DNA from: Syntrophobacterales bacterium
GTDB lineage: Bacteria; Desulfobacterota; Syntrophobacteria; BM002
Assembly (NCBI GenBank): GCA_030613915.1
Contig: JAUWKY010000009.1
Location: forward strand, 1-14,898
DNA: 14,898 nucleotides
Direction: 5' to 3'
The notes beneath the pieces are model-generated. The model ran no database searches and was not told where the DNA came from. It saw only the letters and a program-made list of their open reading frames with translations. The translations under genes were made by a program, and so were the position numbers. The first letter of the stretch is position 1. Each line of letters begins with the position of its first letter. Below are positions 5,197-13,100 of the stretch, in pieces.

Positions 5197-5378
5197 AACC
5201 CGGATATTTCATGAATCACTTGCTGCGACCACGGATATGGCCGTCCTTCCGGACGTCCTCGGGTGTCGGACCCTGCGGCGTACCGTTCAGGTACGCCTCG
5301 GAACCAACCCCCTGCGGTAGCCCGGTGGCACGCCCATCTTTGTGGTCTCGCGACAGCTATTCATGAAATGTCCGGGTT
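5197..5378 (+). repeat. Expanded 182-bp inverted-repeat element with nested stems (MITE-like)
   Basis: The outer arms are AACCCGGATATTTCATGAAT (5197-5216) and its reverse complement at 5359-5378 with one mismatch; they are the same termini as the compact element at 3039-3095. Inside, GCTGCGACCACGGATATGG pairs with the region ending GTGGTCTCGCGACAGC (to 5357) with small bulges. A perfect hairpin GCGTACC-GTTCA-GGTACGC lies in the centre. CCCTGCGG occurs twice. The core is much more G/C-rich than its flanks. GAGTGAGACAG (5383-5393) follows, resembling the tails at 3099 and 4699. No open frame codes for a transposase. It fits a non-autonomous folded mobile element or a structured leader. It fills most of the 291-base gap before the next start. 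Confidence 0.75.
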
Positions 5379-5408
5379 AGAAGAGTGAGACAGGGAAGTG
5401 ATTGTTTT

Positions 5409-5424
5409 TGGTACTATATTTGCG
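5409..5424 (+). promoter_or_regulatory. Candidate sigma-54 (-24/-12) promoter
   Basis: TGGTACTATATTTGCG has GG (5410-5411) and GC (5422-5423) exactly 12 bases apart and matches TGGCAC-N5-TTGC except T for C at the fourth base. The predicted start near 5435 gives a leader of about 16 bases before ATG 5451. This also argues against the upstream in-frame GTG at 5385. Confidence 0.45.
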
Positions 5425-5450
5425 GGAATATAACGAAGGGTGCTACCAAG

Positions 5451-5987
5451 ATGTTGCGTTTTCCCAATCTACTGATACTGCCTGCCAAGGTCTACAGCCT
5501 GAGCATTGAAGAATTAAACAGCAAACGGGCCTCTGACCGCTTCCTCATCGACCATACGGTGAGGGGTGTCAATTTCTCAGACCCTTTTGATACGTGGATA
5601 ACCTCCCTTGCTGTGAGTAAGGAATTCCTCGAAGATTATGGTTTGTATAAACTTAAGATGCCCCCTGAATGGCTTCTCATTCGGTTCTTGCGCCATCATG
5701 TTGAAGCCGACTCCCTCAGCCTTCTCTACACTGACGATGGCCAGGTGCTCACATCATCAAATTTTAGAGAGTACTTGGGGCGTGAGTTTTCCGGTACTGA
5801 AGCTGAGGAGATACTCCGGACTCTGATACAATCTTGGGCCGGGGTTCACCCAGGAGGGGCCCTGGAATTTAGAGACCTCTTTGTATCAACCGATTTTACC
5901 CTGGAGATATTAGAATCCAGTCTAGAGGCATTAATATCGCAAGGTCACATTAAAGAATTGGGCCAAAATGTTTACATGGTCAGGTGA
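5451..5987 (+). CDS. Hypothetical protein with possible C-terminal winged-helix segment
   Basis: The protein has 178 residues from ATG 5451; GAAGGG ends about 10 bases upstream. An in-frame GTG at 5385 would add 22 residues, but it lies in the tail of the repeat element and upstream of the predicted promoter. The N-terminal half is mixed alpha/beta (RFPNLLILPAKVYSLSIEEL; FDTWITSLAVSKEFL). The last 40 residues (RDLFVSTDFTLEILESSLEALISQGHIKEL, then NVYMVR) have the helix-helix-beta pattern of a winged helix, though without a clear family match. There is no signal peptide or membrane segment, so it is probably cytoplasmic. It converges with tex. I do not recognise the family. Confidence 0.65.
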   Translation: MLRFPNLLILPAKVYSLSIEELNSKRASDRFLIDHTVRGVNFSDPFDTWITSLAVSKEFLEDYGLYKLKMPPEWLLIRFLRHHVEADSLSLLYTDDGQVLTSSNFREYLGREFSGTEAEEILRTLIQSWAGVHPGGALEFRDLFVSTDFTLEILESSLEALISQGHIKELGQNVYMVR

Positions 5988-6003
5988 AAGGGATCCAGTC
6001 TGC

Positions 6004-6021
6004 GGTTGACTCTTGTCAGCC
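6004..6021. terminator. Possible bidirectional terminator hairpin between convergent genes
   Basis: GGTTGAC (6004-6010) and GTCAGCC (6015-6021) form a 7-base stem with one G-U pair and a TCTT loop. It lies in the 51-base gap between the + strand gene ending 5987 and tex ending 6039. No T-run follows on either strand, so its strength is doubtful. Confidence 0.3.
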
Positions 6022-6038
6022 TCGTAAAGATCTGACCA

Positions 6039-8312
6039 CTAATCTTCAGACTTTTTCTTGAGAGCACGGGCAAATGGGGCATTGAAAGGGGTGGGCCTCT
6101 TGGTCTCTGGTCTTCTCTTCTCCTTGCCGTTGCTTCCTCGCTTTGGCCCCTTCTCTTCCCTCTTGGGAGACCTCCCAGGATTCTCTTTCATGGAAAGAGA
6201 GATTCTGTTTCTTTCGAGATCGACATCCAGGATCGTGACCGTTACTCGCTGCTGAACCTTGACCACCTCACGGGGGTTCTTGACGAAACGGTCCGCCAGT
6301 TGGCTCACGTGAACCAAGCCATCCTGTTTGACACCTATGTCCACGAAAGCTCCAAAGGCCGTGACGTTGGTGATGATCCCTGGTAGCTTCATGCCAGATC
6401 GCAAATCATCTATGGTCTGCACTTCCTCGGCAAAGGCAAAGACCTCGAACTCCTGACGCGGATCACGGCCAGGTTTGGCAAGCTCGGTGACAATGTCAGT
6501 GAGAGTGGGCATTCCTACCTTTGCCGTCACATAGGTTGACAGGTCAATCTTCTGCCTTAACTCTTCATTGTGCACCAGTTCCGCTACTGAGCAGTCTAGA
6601 TCGCCGGCCATGGCCTTGACAATGGAGTAGGATTCAGGGTGAACAGCGCTGGCATCGAGGGGATTCTTGCCATTTCTGATGCGCAAGAATCCAGCTGCCT
6701 GCTGGAAGGCCTTGGGACCCAGCCGGGGTACTTTTTTTAGGTCCTCCCTGCGCAGAAATGGGCCGTGCTCATTGCGGTAGTCGAAGATATTTTTCGCCAG
6801 CTGTGGTCCGAGCCCGGAAACGTAAGTGAGTAACTGTTCACTTGCGGTATTGACTTCAACCCCGACACCATTGACACAGCTGGTCACCACGTCATCCAGG
6901 CTTTTTTTCAAGGCCTGCTGGTCCACGTCGTGCTGGTATTGTCCCACCCCAATTGATTTGGGGTCAATTTTCACGAGTTCGGCGAGTGGATCCATGAGCC
7001 TCCTGCCAATGGAGACTGCACCACGAACCGTCACATCGAGGTCTGGAAACTCTGCCCTGGCCGCTGCTGAAGCGGAATAAACGGAGGCGCCGCTCTCGTT
7101 GACCATTACTATCGGAATGTTGTCAGGAAGATCCAGGCTCTTGACCAGAGCCTCCATTTCACGCCCACCTGTACCGTTCCCCACGGCTATGGCCTCCACC
7201 TGGTAACGTTCACACAATTCACCGAGCGTCGCCAATGCCTCCCGTTTACTCTTCTCAGATGTGAAGGGATAGACAGTCTTGGTATGCAGGAGTTTCCCCT
7301 GGCGATCCTGGCAAACCACTTTGCAACCTGTGCGGTAGCCAGGATCTATGGCCAGAACGTTTTTCTGGCCGAGGGGTGGAGCGAGCAGAAGTTGTCGAAG
7401 GTTATCGGCAAAGACATTGATCGCCCCGGCATCTGCACGCTCTTTGGTGGCTAAACGGATCTCCGTTTCCATTGACGGGGAGAGGAGCCGTTTGTAACCG
7501 TCGCGCACAGCCGTTTTGACCTGCTGGGCGGCAGCGCAATCTCCCCGAACAAACAGAGTTTCCAGGAGAGCCAAAGCTTCATCCTCGGGAGGATGTACAC
7601 GAACAGTCAAAAAACTCTCTTTTTCTCCTCGACGCAGGGCCAGAATTCTGTGGGACGGAGCCTGCGCCACAACCTCTTGCCAATCAAAATAGTCCCTGTA
7701 CTTTCCTCCTTCAGTCTCCTTGCCCGCAACTACCTTGGCGTGAAAGAATGCCTTTTGAGTATAGAATGCCCGCATTTTCGCTCTGGCCTCTTGATCTTCA
7801 TTTACCCACTCCGCAACAATGTCTCGGGCGCCAGCTAGGGCGTCCTCAACCACCTCCACTCCCTTGTCGGAATCAAGAAAGGCTTCAGCCTCTTGGTTTG
7901 GATCTGTGGTCTCTTCTTGGGCAAAAATCTTCTGGGCCAAGGGCTCCAGCCCTTTCTCTCTGGCAACGGTTGCCCGCGTGCGCCGTTTGGGGCGATATGG
8001 CAGATATATATCCTCTAAGACCGCAAGGGTCTCAGCCGACAGAATTTTATCTCTCAGCTCATCGGTAAGATGCTCCCGCTCGTCCAGAGATTTCAATATC
8101 GCCTCTCTGCGCTTGTCCAACTCCTGCAACTGGTGGAGTCGGTCGCGGATGGTTCTTAAAGCCACCTCATCCAGCGAACCGGTGGCCTCCTTTCTGTAGC
8201 GGGCAACAAAGGGGATTGTGGCCCCTTCCTCGAGCAGAGCTGAAGTAGCCAGGACCTGTTGTGTCCCAAGCTTGAGTTCCTTAGCGATCTTGGCGATATG
8301 CTTTTCGTTCAT
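6039..8312 (-). CDS. tex: RNA-binding transcriptional accessory protein Tex
   Basis: The complete 757-residue protein matches Tex in length and domain order. A helical N-terminal part (1-310) carries the conserved IPFVARYRKEATG at 33-45 and DIYLPYRPKRRTRA at 101-114. The YqgF/RuvX-like domain begins at NVLAIDPGYRTGCKV (318-332) and includes AVGNGTGGRE (376-385). Helix-hairpin-helix repeats are at about 486-545 (VSGLGPQLAKNI; VPRLGPKAFQQAAG). The S1 RNA-binding domain is at 638-710 (GIITNVTAFGAFVDIGVKQDG). The tail (711-757) is Lys/Arg-rich. Tex binds nucleic acid and influences transcription in Bordetella and Pseudomonas; the exact reaction is not settled. AGGAGAG lies just upstream of the ATG at 8312. 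A solo half of the repeat element lies 23 bases upstream of that start. Confidence 0.97.
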   Translation of the reverse strand: MNEKHIAKIAKELKLGTQQVLATSALLEEGATIPFVARYRKEATGSLDEVALRTIRDRLHQLQELDKRREAILKSLDEREHLTDELRDKILSAETLAVLEDIYLPYRPKRRTRATVAREKGLEPLAQKIFAQEETTDPNQEAEAFLDSDKGVEVVEDALAGARDIVAEWVNEDQEARAKMRAFYTQKAFFHAKVVAGKETEGGKYRDYFDWQEVVAQAPSHRILALRRGEKESFLTVRVHPPEDEALALLETLFVRGDCAAAQQVKTAVRDGYKRLLSPSMETEIRLATKERADAGAINVFADNLRQLLLAPPLGQKNVLAIDPGYRTGCKVVCQDRQGKLLHTKTVYPFTSEKSKREALATLGELCERYQVEAIAVGNGTGGREMEALVKSLDLPDNIPIVMVNESGASVYSASAAARAEFPDLDVTVRGAVSIGRRLMDPLAELVKIDPKSIGVGQYQHDVDQQALKKSLDDVVTSCVNGVGVEVNTASEQLLTYVSGLGPQLAKNIFDYRNEHGPFLRREDLKKVPRLGPKAFQQAAGFLRIRNGKNPLDASAVHPESYSIVKAMAGDLDCSVAELVHNEELRQKIDLSTYVTAKVGMPTLTDIVTELAKPGRDPRQEFEVFAFAEEVQTIDDLRSGMKLPGIITNVTAFGAFVDIGVKQDGLVHVSQLADRFVKNPREVVKVQQRVTVTILDVDLERNRISLSMKENPGRSPKREEKGPKRGSNGKEKRRPETKRPTPFNAPFARALKKKSED

Positions 8313-8335
8313 TTGCTCTCCTGTTTGTGATTGAT

Positions 8336-8348
8336 AGCCCGGATATTT
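8336..8348 (-). repeat. Solo half of the inverted-repeat element upstream of tex
   Basis: AGCCCGGATATTT on the + strand is AAATATCCGGGCT in the sense of tex, the identical 13 bases seen at 4678-4690 and in the right arm at 3083-3095. It ends 23 bases before the tex start codon. There is no second arm and no clear copy of the GACAG tail. Confidence 0.6.
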
Positions 8349-8414
8349 TAAACAACTCTGGCAAAAATCGCTTGAAGGGTCAAGAAGTTCCTCTGAACAG
8401 CTCTCTGCGAAATA

Positions 8415-8728
8415 TTGCCAGGATTAAACGGAACTGAGGGTGGACAAAGTCAAGAGATTAAAATTACCCTCTTACGGCTTATCCTTGTCCCGGTTTTCAT
8501 TGTATTCGCGATTCCAGATGCCACTTGGACCAGATTCGTCGCTGCTTCAATTTTCGTGCTGGCCTGTGCCACAGACCCTTTAGACGGCTACTTTGCTCGG
8601 AGCCGCAGGGAGGTCACTGTGCTAGGGGCTTTTTCCTTGATCCTTTGGCCGATAAGCTGCTCACCATGAGCACCTTTATCGTCATGGTAAAATATCAGCC
8701 GGATAATATTTCTTTAAATGGTTATTAA
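8415..8728 (+). pseudogene. pgsA: Frameshifted, truncated CDP-alcohol phosphatidyltransferase (PgsA-like) remnant
   Basis: One frame gives KITLLRLILVPVFIVFAI, the first membrane helix typical of phosphatidylglycerophosphate synthase, then ATDPLDGYFARSRREVTVLGAF, the first half of the D-x2-DG-x2-AR-x8-G motif. The second half, LDPLADKLLTMSTFIVMV, continues in another frame. The break lies at the T-run near 8630-8640 (GGGGCTTTTTCC); removing two T would restore the usual GAFLDPLADK. After the motif the reading ends at 8728, so about half of the usual 180-200 residues are missing. The upstream end also lacks a normal start. The active-site motif is therefore split and the gene is almost certainly inactive; a functional pgsA is expected elsewhere in the genome. 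Confidence 0.8.
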
Positions 8729-8794
8729 TTTAGTTCATAATAGCATCTTCGCTATTTGTTGGTTGCCGACCTTGTAAGCAACGGAGATTAAGTT

Positions 8795-11653
8795 ATGAGT
8801 ATGAAAAGAAAATTAATTATCGGCTTGTTTGTTCTTGTTGTTTTTTTGGTTTGGGCCGCGGTATCTATCTATCCTGATTGGCTGTGGTTCCTGAATCTCA
8901 ACTTTTCATCTGTCTTCTGGACCATACTCTTGACCAAATTCGGGATAGGTCTGGTAGTTTGGGTGCTTTTGATTCTTATCATATCCTTGAACCTTTACGT
9001 GGCCAAACGTATAGCCCCGGGGAAAGGGCCGGGAGTGGGCTCTAATGATGAGGCCGGTTATTTTTCCCAGGTTGGCCTTTCAGGAAACGCCCTAAACTTA
9101 CTTCTCATCGGCTTTATTCTGATTGGCAGTTTTATTATTGCCTCAAAGGGCTCGTCACAATGGGATACGGTCCTGCGCTATTTACATCAAAAACCGTTCG
9201 GCAGCACCGATCCTATTTTTGCCAAAGACGTCGGTTTTTTTGTGTTTTCTCTTCCCTTTTATATTTTCGTCCGGGACGAGTTATTGGTCCTGTTCTTTTT
9301 CACAGGCCTCCTGACCGCGATCTGGTATCTGAAAGATGGTGCGCTTCAAATCGTTGGTGAACTTGTTCAAGGGGACGAAAAGCTTCCCTCTTTACCCAAT
9401 ATTTCCATTACACCCACGGCCAAGAAGCACCTTCTTTTCCTGGGAGGAATCATTGCCTTGCTCCTGGCCTGGGGTTTTCATCTGAAAATGTATGGGGTTT
9501 TGTATTCTACCCAGGGATCTGCCTTCGGTGCCAGCTATACCGATGTGCATGTCAAGGTCCCGGTCTATAAGGGTCTGATCATTGTCTCTCTGGGCCTGGC
9601 CGTGGTCCTTTTTCTGAGCGCCTTCAAGCCCAGGGCAAAATTGGTCTGGATCAGTGTGGGTATCTGGGTGGGTGCTGTATTTGTGTTTTTAAACCTCCTC
9701 CCCATGCTGATCCAAAAAATTGTGGTGAAACCCAATGAATTGGCCAAAGAAAATCGCTACATAGCATACAATATTGAACATACCCGTAAGGCCTATAATC
9801 TGCATAAGATCAAAGAAGTCAACTTTGATGTGCATGATCATCTCACTGCAAAAGACCTCGAGGAGCAGAGTGTAACGATTCAAAACATCAGGATCTGGGA
9901 TGAACGCCCTTTGCTTCAAACCTACAGGCAGCTTCAATCCATACGACTGTATTACGATTTTAACGATGTGGACGTAGATCGCTACGTAATCAATAACCAA
10001 TACCGACAGGTGATGCTGGCCGCCCGGGAGTTGGTTGTTGATCAGCTTCCTCCCCAGGCAAATACCTGGGTTAACAGGCACCTGAAATATACCCATGGCT
10101 ACGGATTGGCCTTAAGTCCGGTCAGTGAAGTGACCCGCGAAGGACTGCCCCGCCTTCTAGTTAAAGACCTGCCCCCCTCTTTTGATGCTGACCTGATGGT
10201 AGACCGTCCGGAGATTTATTATGGAGAAAAAACCGATGAGTATGTTCTGGTAAAGACAAAGACCAAGGAATTTGATTATCCCAAGGGGGACAAGAACGTC
10301 TATACCAATTATCAGGGAAGGGGTGGCGTTCCTATCAATTCTTTTGTGAGAAGACTATTTTTTGCCCTTGAATTCTTGGATTCCCAGATCCTGTTTACCA
10401 CCTATTTAAGCCCGGAGAGCAGGATCATGTATAATCGTCGGATTGACAGGCGGGTAAGTTCAATTGCCCCTTTTCTGGATTATGACCGCGATCCGTACCT
10501 GGTTGTCTCCGGAGGGAAGCTCTATTGGATACTGGATGCCTACACCACCTCCAACATGTATCCCTATTCCCGCCGCTCTTATCGTCGTTTTAATAACAAA
10601 AGACTTAACTACATCCGCAATTCCGTCAAGATCGTCATTGATGCCTATAACGGGGATGTATATTTTTACCTGATTGATAAAGAAGATCCCATTGTTAAAA
10701 CCTATGCGAGTATGTTTCCTCATCTATTCAAGCCTTTTGATGAAATGCCTGCTGATCTGAAAAATCATATCCGCTACCCCAGAGACCTTTTTGATATCCA
10801 GGTGGATACATACACCACCTATCACATGACGAATGTCCAGGTATTCTATAATCAGGAAGACCTCTGGCAGATTCCTGATGAGTTGTACGGCGATAGCCGA
10901 CAGGAAATGAAACCCTACTACATCATCATAAAACTGCCAGAAGGCGATAAAGAAGAGTTTCTGCTGATGCTCCCTTTCACCCCTTCCAAGAAAGACAATA
11001 TGATTGGCTGGCTGGCTGCTAGAAGCGACTTGGCCAATTTCGGCAAGCTGCTGGTTTACAAATTGCCCAAGGAGAAACTGGTCTATGGACCCATGCAGAT
11101 TGAAGCCAGGGTGGATCAGCAAACGGATATTTCCCGGGAGTTGAGTTTATGGGGCCAGAGGGGCTCAAGGGTCATCAGGGGCAATCTTTTAGCCATTCCT
11201 ATCAGTGGCTCATTTTTCTACGTAGAACCGATTTATTTGGAAGCAATACAGGAAGAAACGGAATTGCCAGCAGCACCAACTCAACCTAAAGGCTTTGGAA
11301 AAGCCCGGAGGAGACAGGCAACCGTTTCTTCAAGAGCAGACAGAGCAAGGACAGCTGCATTGCCGGAATTGAAAAGGGTTATTGTGGCTCTCGGTAATCG
11401 CGTCATCATGGAAGAAAATCTCGATAAGGCCTTATCCAGAGCATTGGAGGGAAGAATATCCCGCAAGGTGTTGACTTCCCCATCTCTTCCTCAGACGCTC
11501 GATGTTTCCAACTTGGGCGCTCTAGCCTTGGATCACTTTAATAGAGCCAAAGCTTACTTACGCCAGGGAAATTGGGCTGAATACGGTAAAGAGCTGGGAA
11601 ATTTGGAGAAAGTGCTGCAAGAAATGGCCGAGGTGATGAAAGATAAGAACTAA
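8795..11653 (+). CDS. UPF0182 family (COG1615) large membrane protein
   Basis: The complete 952-residue protein is normal for the family. Seven hydrophobic segments lie in the first 305 residues, at about 6-26, 38-68, 98-116, 146-176, 212-233, 259-277 and 283-305. VKPNELAKENRYIAYNIEHTRKAYNL (311-336) is the family's highly conserved segment after the last helix. A long non-cytoplasmic region with many Tyr, Asp and Arg residues follows, and the C-terminus is helical and charged (HFNRAKAYLRQGNWAEYGKELGNLEKVL). The function of UPF0182 is unknown. Between L824-P825 and L856-P857 lies a basic, low-complexity insert (KGFGKARRRQ, SSRADRARTA) that seems extra in the conserved P-x-YL...LPELKRVIVA context. 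ACGGAGA precedes the ATG. The gene lies just after the pgsA remnant and may use the same promoter region. Confidence 0.92.
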   Translation: MSMKRKLIIGLFVLVVFLVWAAVSIYPDWLWFLNLNFSSVFWTILLTKFGIGLVVWVLLILIISLNLYVAKRIAPGKGPGVGSNDEAGYFSQVGLSGNALNLLLIGFILIGSFIIASKGSSQWDTVLRYLHQKPFGSTDPIFAKDVGFFVFSLPFYIFVRDELLVLFFFTGLLTAIWYLKDGALQIVGELVQGDEKLPSLPNISITPTAKKHLLFLGGIIALLLAWGFHLKMYGVLYSTQGSAFGASYTDVHVKVPVYKGLIIVSLGLAVVLFLSAFKPRAKLVWISVGIWVGAVFVFLNLLPMLIQKIVVKPNELAKENRYIAYNIEHTRKAYNLHKIKEVNFDVHDHLTAKDLEEQSVTIQNIRIWDERPLLQTYRQLQSIRLYYDFNDVDVDRYVINNQYRQVMLAARELVVDQLPPQANTWVNRHLKYTHGYGLALSPVSEVTREGLPRLLVKDLPPSFDADLMVDRPEIYYGEKTDEYVLVKTKTKEFDYPKGDKNVYTNYQGRGGVPINSFVRRLFFALEFLDSQILFTTYLSPESRIMYNRRIDRRVSSIAPFLDYDRDPYLVVSGGKLYWILDAYTTSNMYPYSRRSYRRFNNKRLNYIRNSVKIVIDAYNGDVYFYLIDKEDPIVKTYASMFPHLFKPFDEMPADLKNHIRYPRDLFDIQVDTYTTYHMTNVQVFYNQEDLWQIPDELYGDSRQEMKPYYIIIKLPEGDKEEFLLMLPFTPSKKDNMIGWLAARSDLANFGKLLVYKLPKEKLVYGPMQIEARVDQQTDISRELSLWGQRGSRVIRGNLLAIPISGSFFYVEPIYLEAIQEETELPAAPTQPKGFGKARRRQATVSSRADRARTAALPELKRVIVALGNRVIMEENLDKALSRALEGRISRKVLTSPSLPQTLDVSNLGALALDHFNRAKAYLRQGNWAEYGKELGNLEKVLQEMAEVMKDKN

Positions 11654-11756
11654 AGGGCATCATAATCTTTGCCCGAAACGAAAATTTTGTGAATCAAAGG
11701 ACGGGAAGGCCGAAAACACCATAAGGCTTGTCATCAAATCAACACCTGGAGAAGAA

Positions 11757-11879
11757 ATGGATGTTGATATGCATGGCCGCCTTGAATCGACAGAATGGCA
11801 TATCTTAACGGGACCACCTGACTGTACTGTTGTCATAGATGAACGAGCGCCTTTGGAAGTGAAGTTGAGGCTCCTTTAG
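11757..11879 (+). CDS. Small hypothetical protein or C-terminal gene fragment
   Basis: ATG 11757 follows GGAG (11748-11751) at a five-base distance and gives 40 residues, MDVDMHGRLESTEWHILTGP to KLRLL. The same frame is open and protein-like well upstream of the ATG (…GKAENTIRLVIKSTPGEE…) back to stops near 11640, without any usable start. It may therefore be the tail of a longer gene that has lost its front. Its stop overlaps the end of the convergent phosphotransferase gene by four bases. The family is not recognised. Confidence 0.35.
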   Translation: MDVDMHGRLESTEWHILTGPPDCTVVIDERAPLEVKLRLL

Positions 11880-12985
11880 CGTTTTGTGAGAACCAAGTCC
11901 ATCAACGAAGTCCAATTCTCCCCCAACCATTTCATCAACCGCACCCCATGTTGAAGATAGCGTGCATATTTCTCGGCATCTGGATGAGTGGTGTAAAATT
12001 CTCCGATTGTCCAATCGAGCACGTATGCATTGCTTGCAAGGATCAGGTGCGGAAGACTTTCCAGCTCTGGACTAGTCAGGGGACCTAGTTCCTGCCCGTC
12101 CTCGGCCTCTATTTTTTGATAAGAGTCCAAAAACAGTTCAACCCTGTCAACAAGCAGATTCCCATCAGAGTTGACTTCCCACGAAGTGCAAAAGTAGAAA
12201 ATTGCGAGGCCAACATCAAAGCATCTGGTGTCCATTCTTGCCCAGTCGAAATCGAATAGTCCTGAAATTTTTCTGTTTAAGAATTTGAGATTGCCCGGGT
12301 GGTAGTCCCCATGAATGGCAAGGTGAGGCAGGGTGTCATAAACGGCTCTCGTCGGGAAGTGCATAGACTCCTTGAGTGTTTCCAAAAGATAATCGGAGTG
12401 TTCCGCAAAGTAGAGATCAAAAACAGAATTGCCTCCATTTTTCGCATGCGCTCGCCACTGCTTCACCATAAGAGATATCTGCTCGATAATTCTGGGCTTC
12501 TTCCAATTGCCTGCTCCCTCCCACCCGAAGATGGCATTGTGGTATAGGGCCAACACTTCTGCAGCGTTTGTGAGTTCCTCGCTTGTACACAGGGGAGCGT
12601 CCCAACTATATCTGTCTTCCCCCGGGAGATAACTGAAAACAGCGATACTGGTTGCCCAATTACCTTCGGCAAACTCCTCGGGTACTATCGCATAGGTGGA
12701 ACCATCTTTTGTCACCACAACGCTCGGAGCAAGATCGAACCCTCGTTCAGGCAACTCCCTCATTAATGCATGTTCAAACTTGATTTTATTTTCATGCGTC
12801 CCCTTGCGATAGCATCGCAAAATATATTGTTTACTCTCCCCATCTCGCAAGGTCTCGAGGTCATAGCTAATATTCACATAGCCTGTTTCATTGCGCTCCA
12901 CCCTGATCAATTTACCGAGGTCATAGTATTGAGAGACGATGTCGCTCAGATATTCAAATAATGAAGATTCAATAATCGCTTTCAC
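11876..12985 (-). CDS. Phosphotransferase of the aminoglycoside phosphotransferase / choline kinase fold
   Basis: The protein has 369 residues from GTG 12985. The kinase-like fold is shown by the Brenner-type catalytic loop HGDYHPGN (225-232; Asp 227 catalytic, Asn 232 metal-binding), followed by GLFDFDWARMDTRCFDVG (242-259), whose DFD acts as the DFG-equivalent metal site. N-terminal NISYDLET and KQYILRCYRK are the nucleotide-loop and lysine strands. The substrate is not predictable; the family includes homoserine, choline, methylthioribose and antibiotic kinases. Two starts are possible: GTG 12985 with GAGGGG (12993-12998) seven bases upstream, or TTG 13033 with GAGGA upstream (385 residues). 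I prefer the GTG. It is divergent from the glycosyltransferase gene, 115 bases away, so they may share a regulatory region. Confidence 0.85.
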   Translation of the reverse strand: MKAIIESSLFEYLSDIVSQYYDLGKLIRVERNETGYVNISYDLETLRDGESKQYILRCYRKGTHENKIKFEHALMRELPERGFDLAPSVVVTKDGSTYAIVPEEFAEGNWATSIAVFSYLPGEDRYSWDAPLCTSEELTNAAEVLALYHNAIFGWEGAGNWKKPRIIEQISLMVKQWRAHAKNGGNSVFDLYFAEHSDYLLETLKESMHFPTRAVYDTLPHLAIHGDYHPGNLKFLNRKISGLFDFDWARMDTRCFDVGLAIFYFCTSWEVNSDGNLLVDRVELFLDSYQKIEAEDGQELGPLTSPELESLPHLILASNAYVLDWTIGEFYTTHPDAEKYARYLQHGVRLMKWLGENWTSLMDLVLTKR

Positions 12986-13100
12986 GTGCGTTCCCCTCAC
13001 TATTTTTTGGGGTAATAGAGGTTTGACATACAAACCTACTTCCTCTTATACTTCTCACCAAAAAAAGTTTATCAGTATCGTGATAGACTGGCAATACTAG

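Noticed and set aside
5385..5450. GTG start extending the 178-residue gene upstream
   Set aside because: It lies in the tail of the repeat element and upstream of the predicted promoter, while ATG 5451 has its own purine-rich site.
7593..8199. Several open frames on the + strand opposite tex
   Set aside because: They are shadows of the well-conserved tex coding sequence and show no protein features of their own.
8407..8425. Sigma-54-like TGGCAATATTTCGCA on the minus strand upstream of tex
   Set aside because: The GG to GC distance is 11 bases instead of 12, which normally abolishes RpoN recognition.
9565..11122. Minus-strand open frames opposite the UPF0182 gene
   Set aside because: They are antisense to a fully conserved family protein, with no ribosome sites or recognisable domains.
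11655..11674. GGGCA/TGCCC hairpin after the UPF0182 stop as a terminator
   Set aside because: Only five base pairs with a 10-base loop and no T-run.
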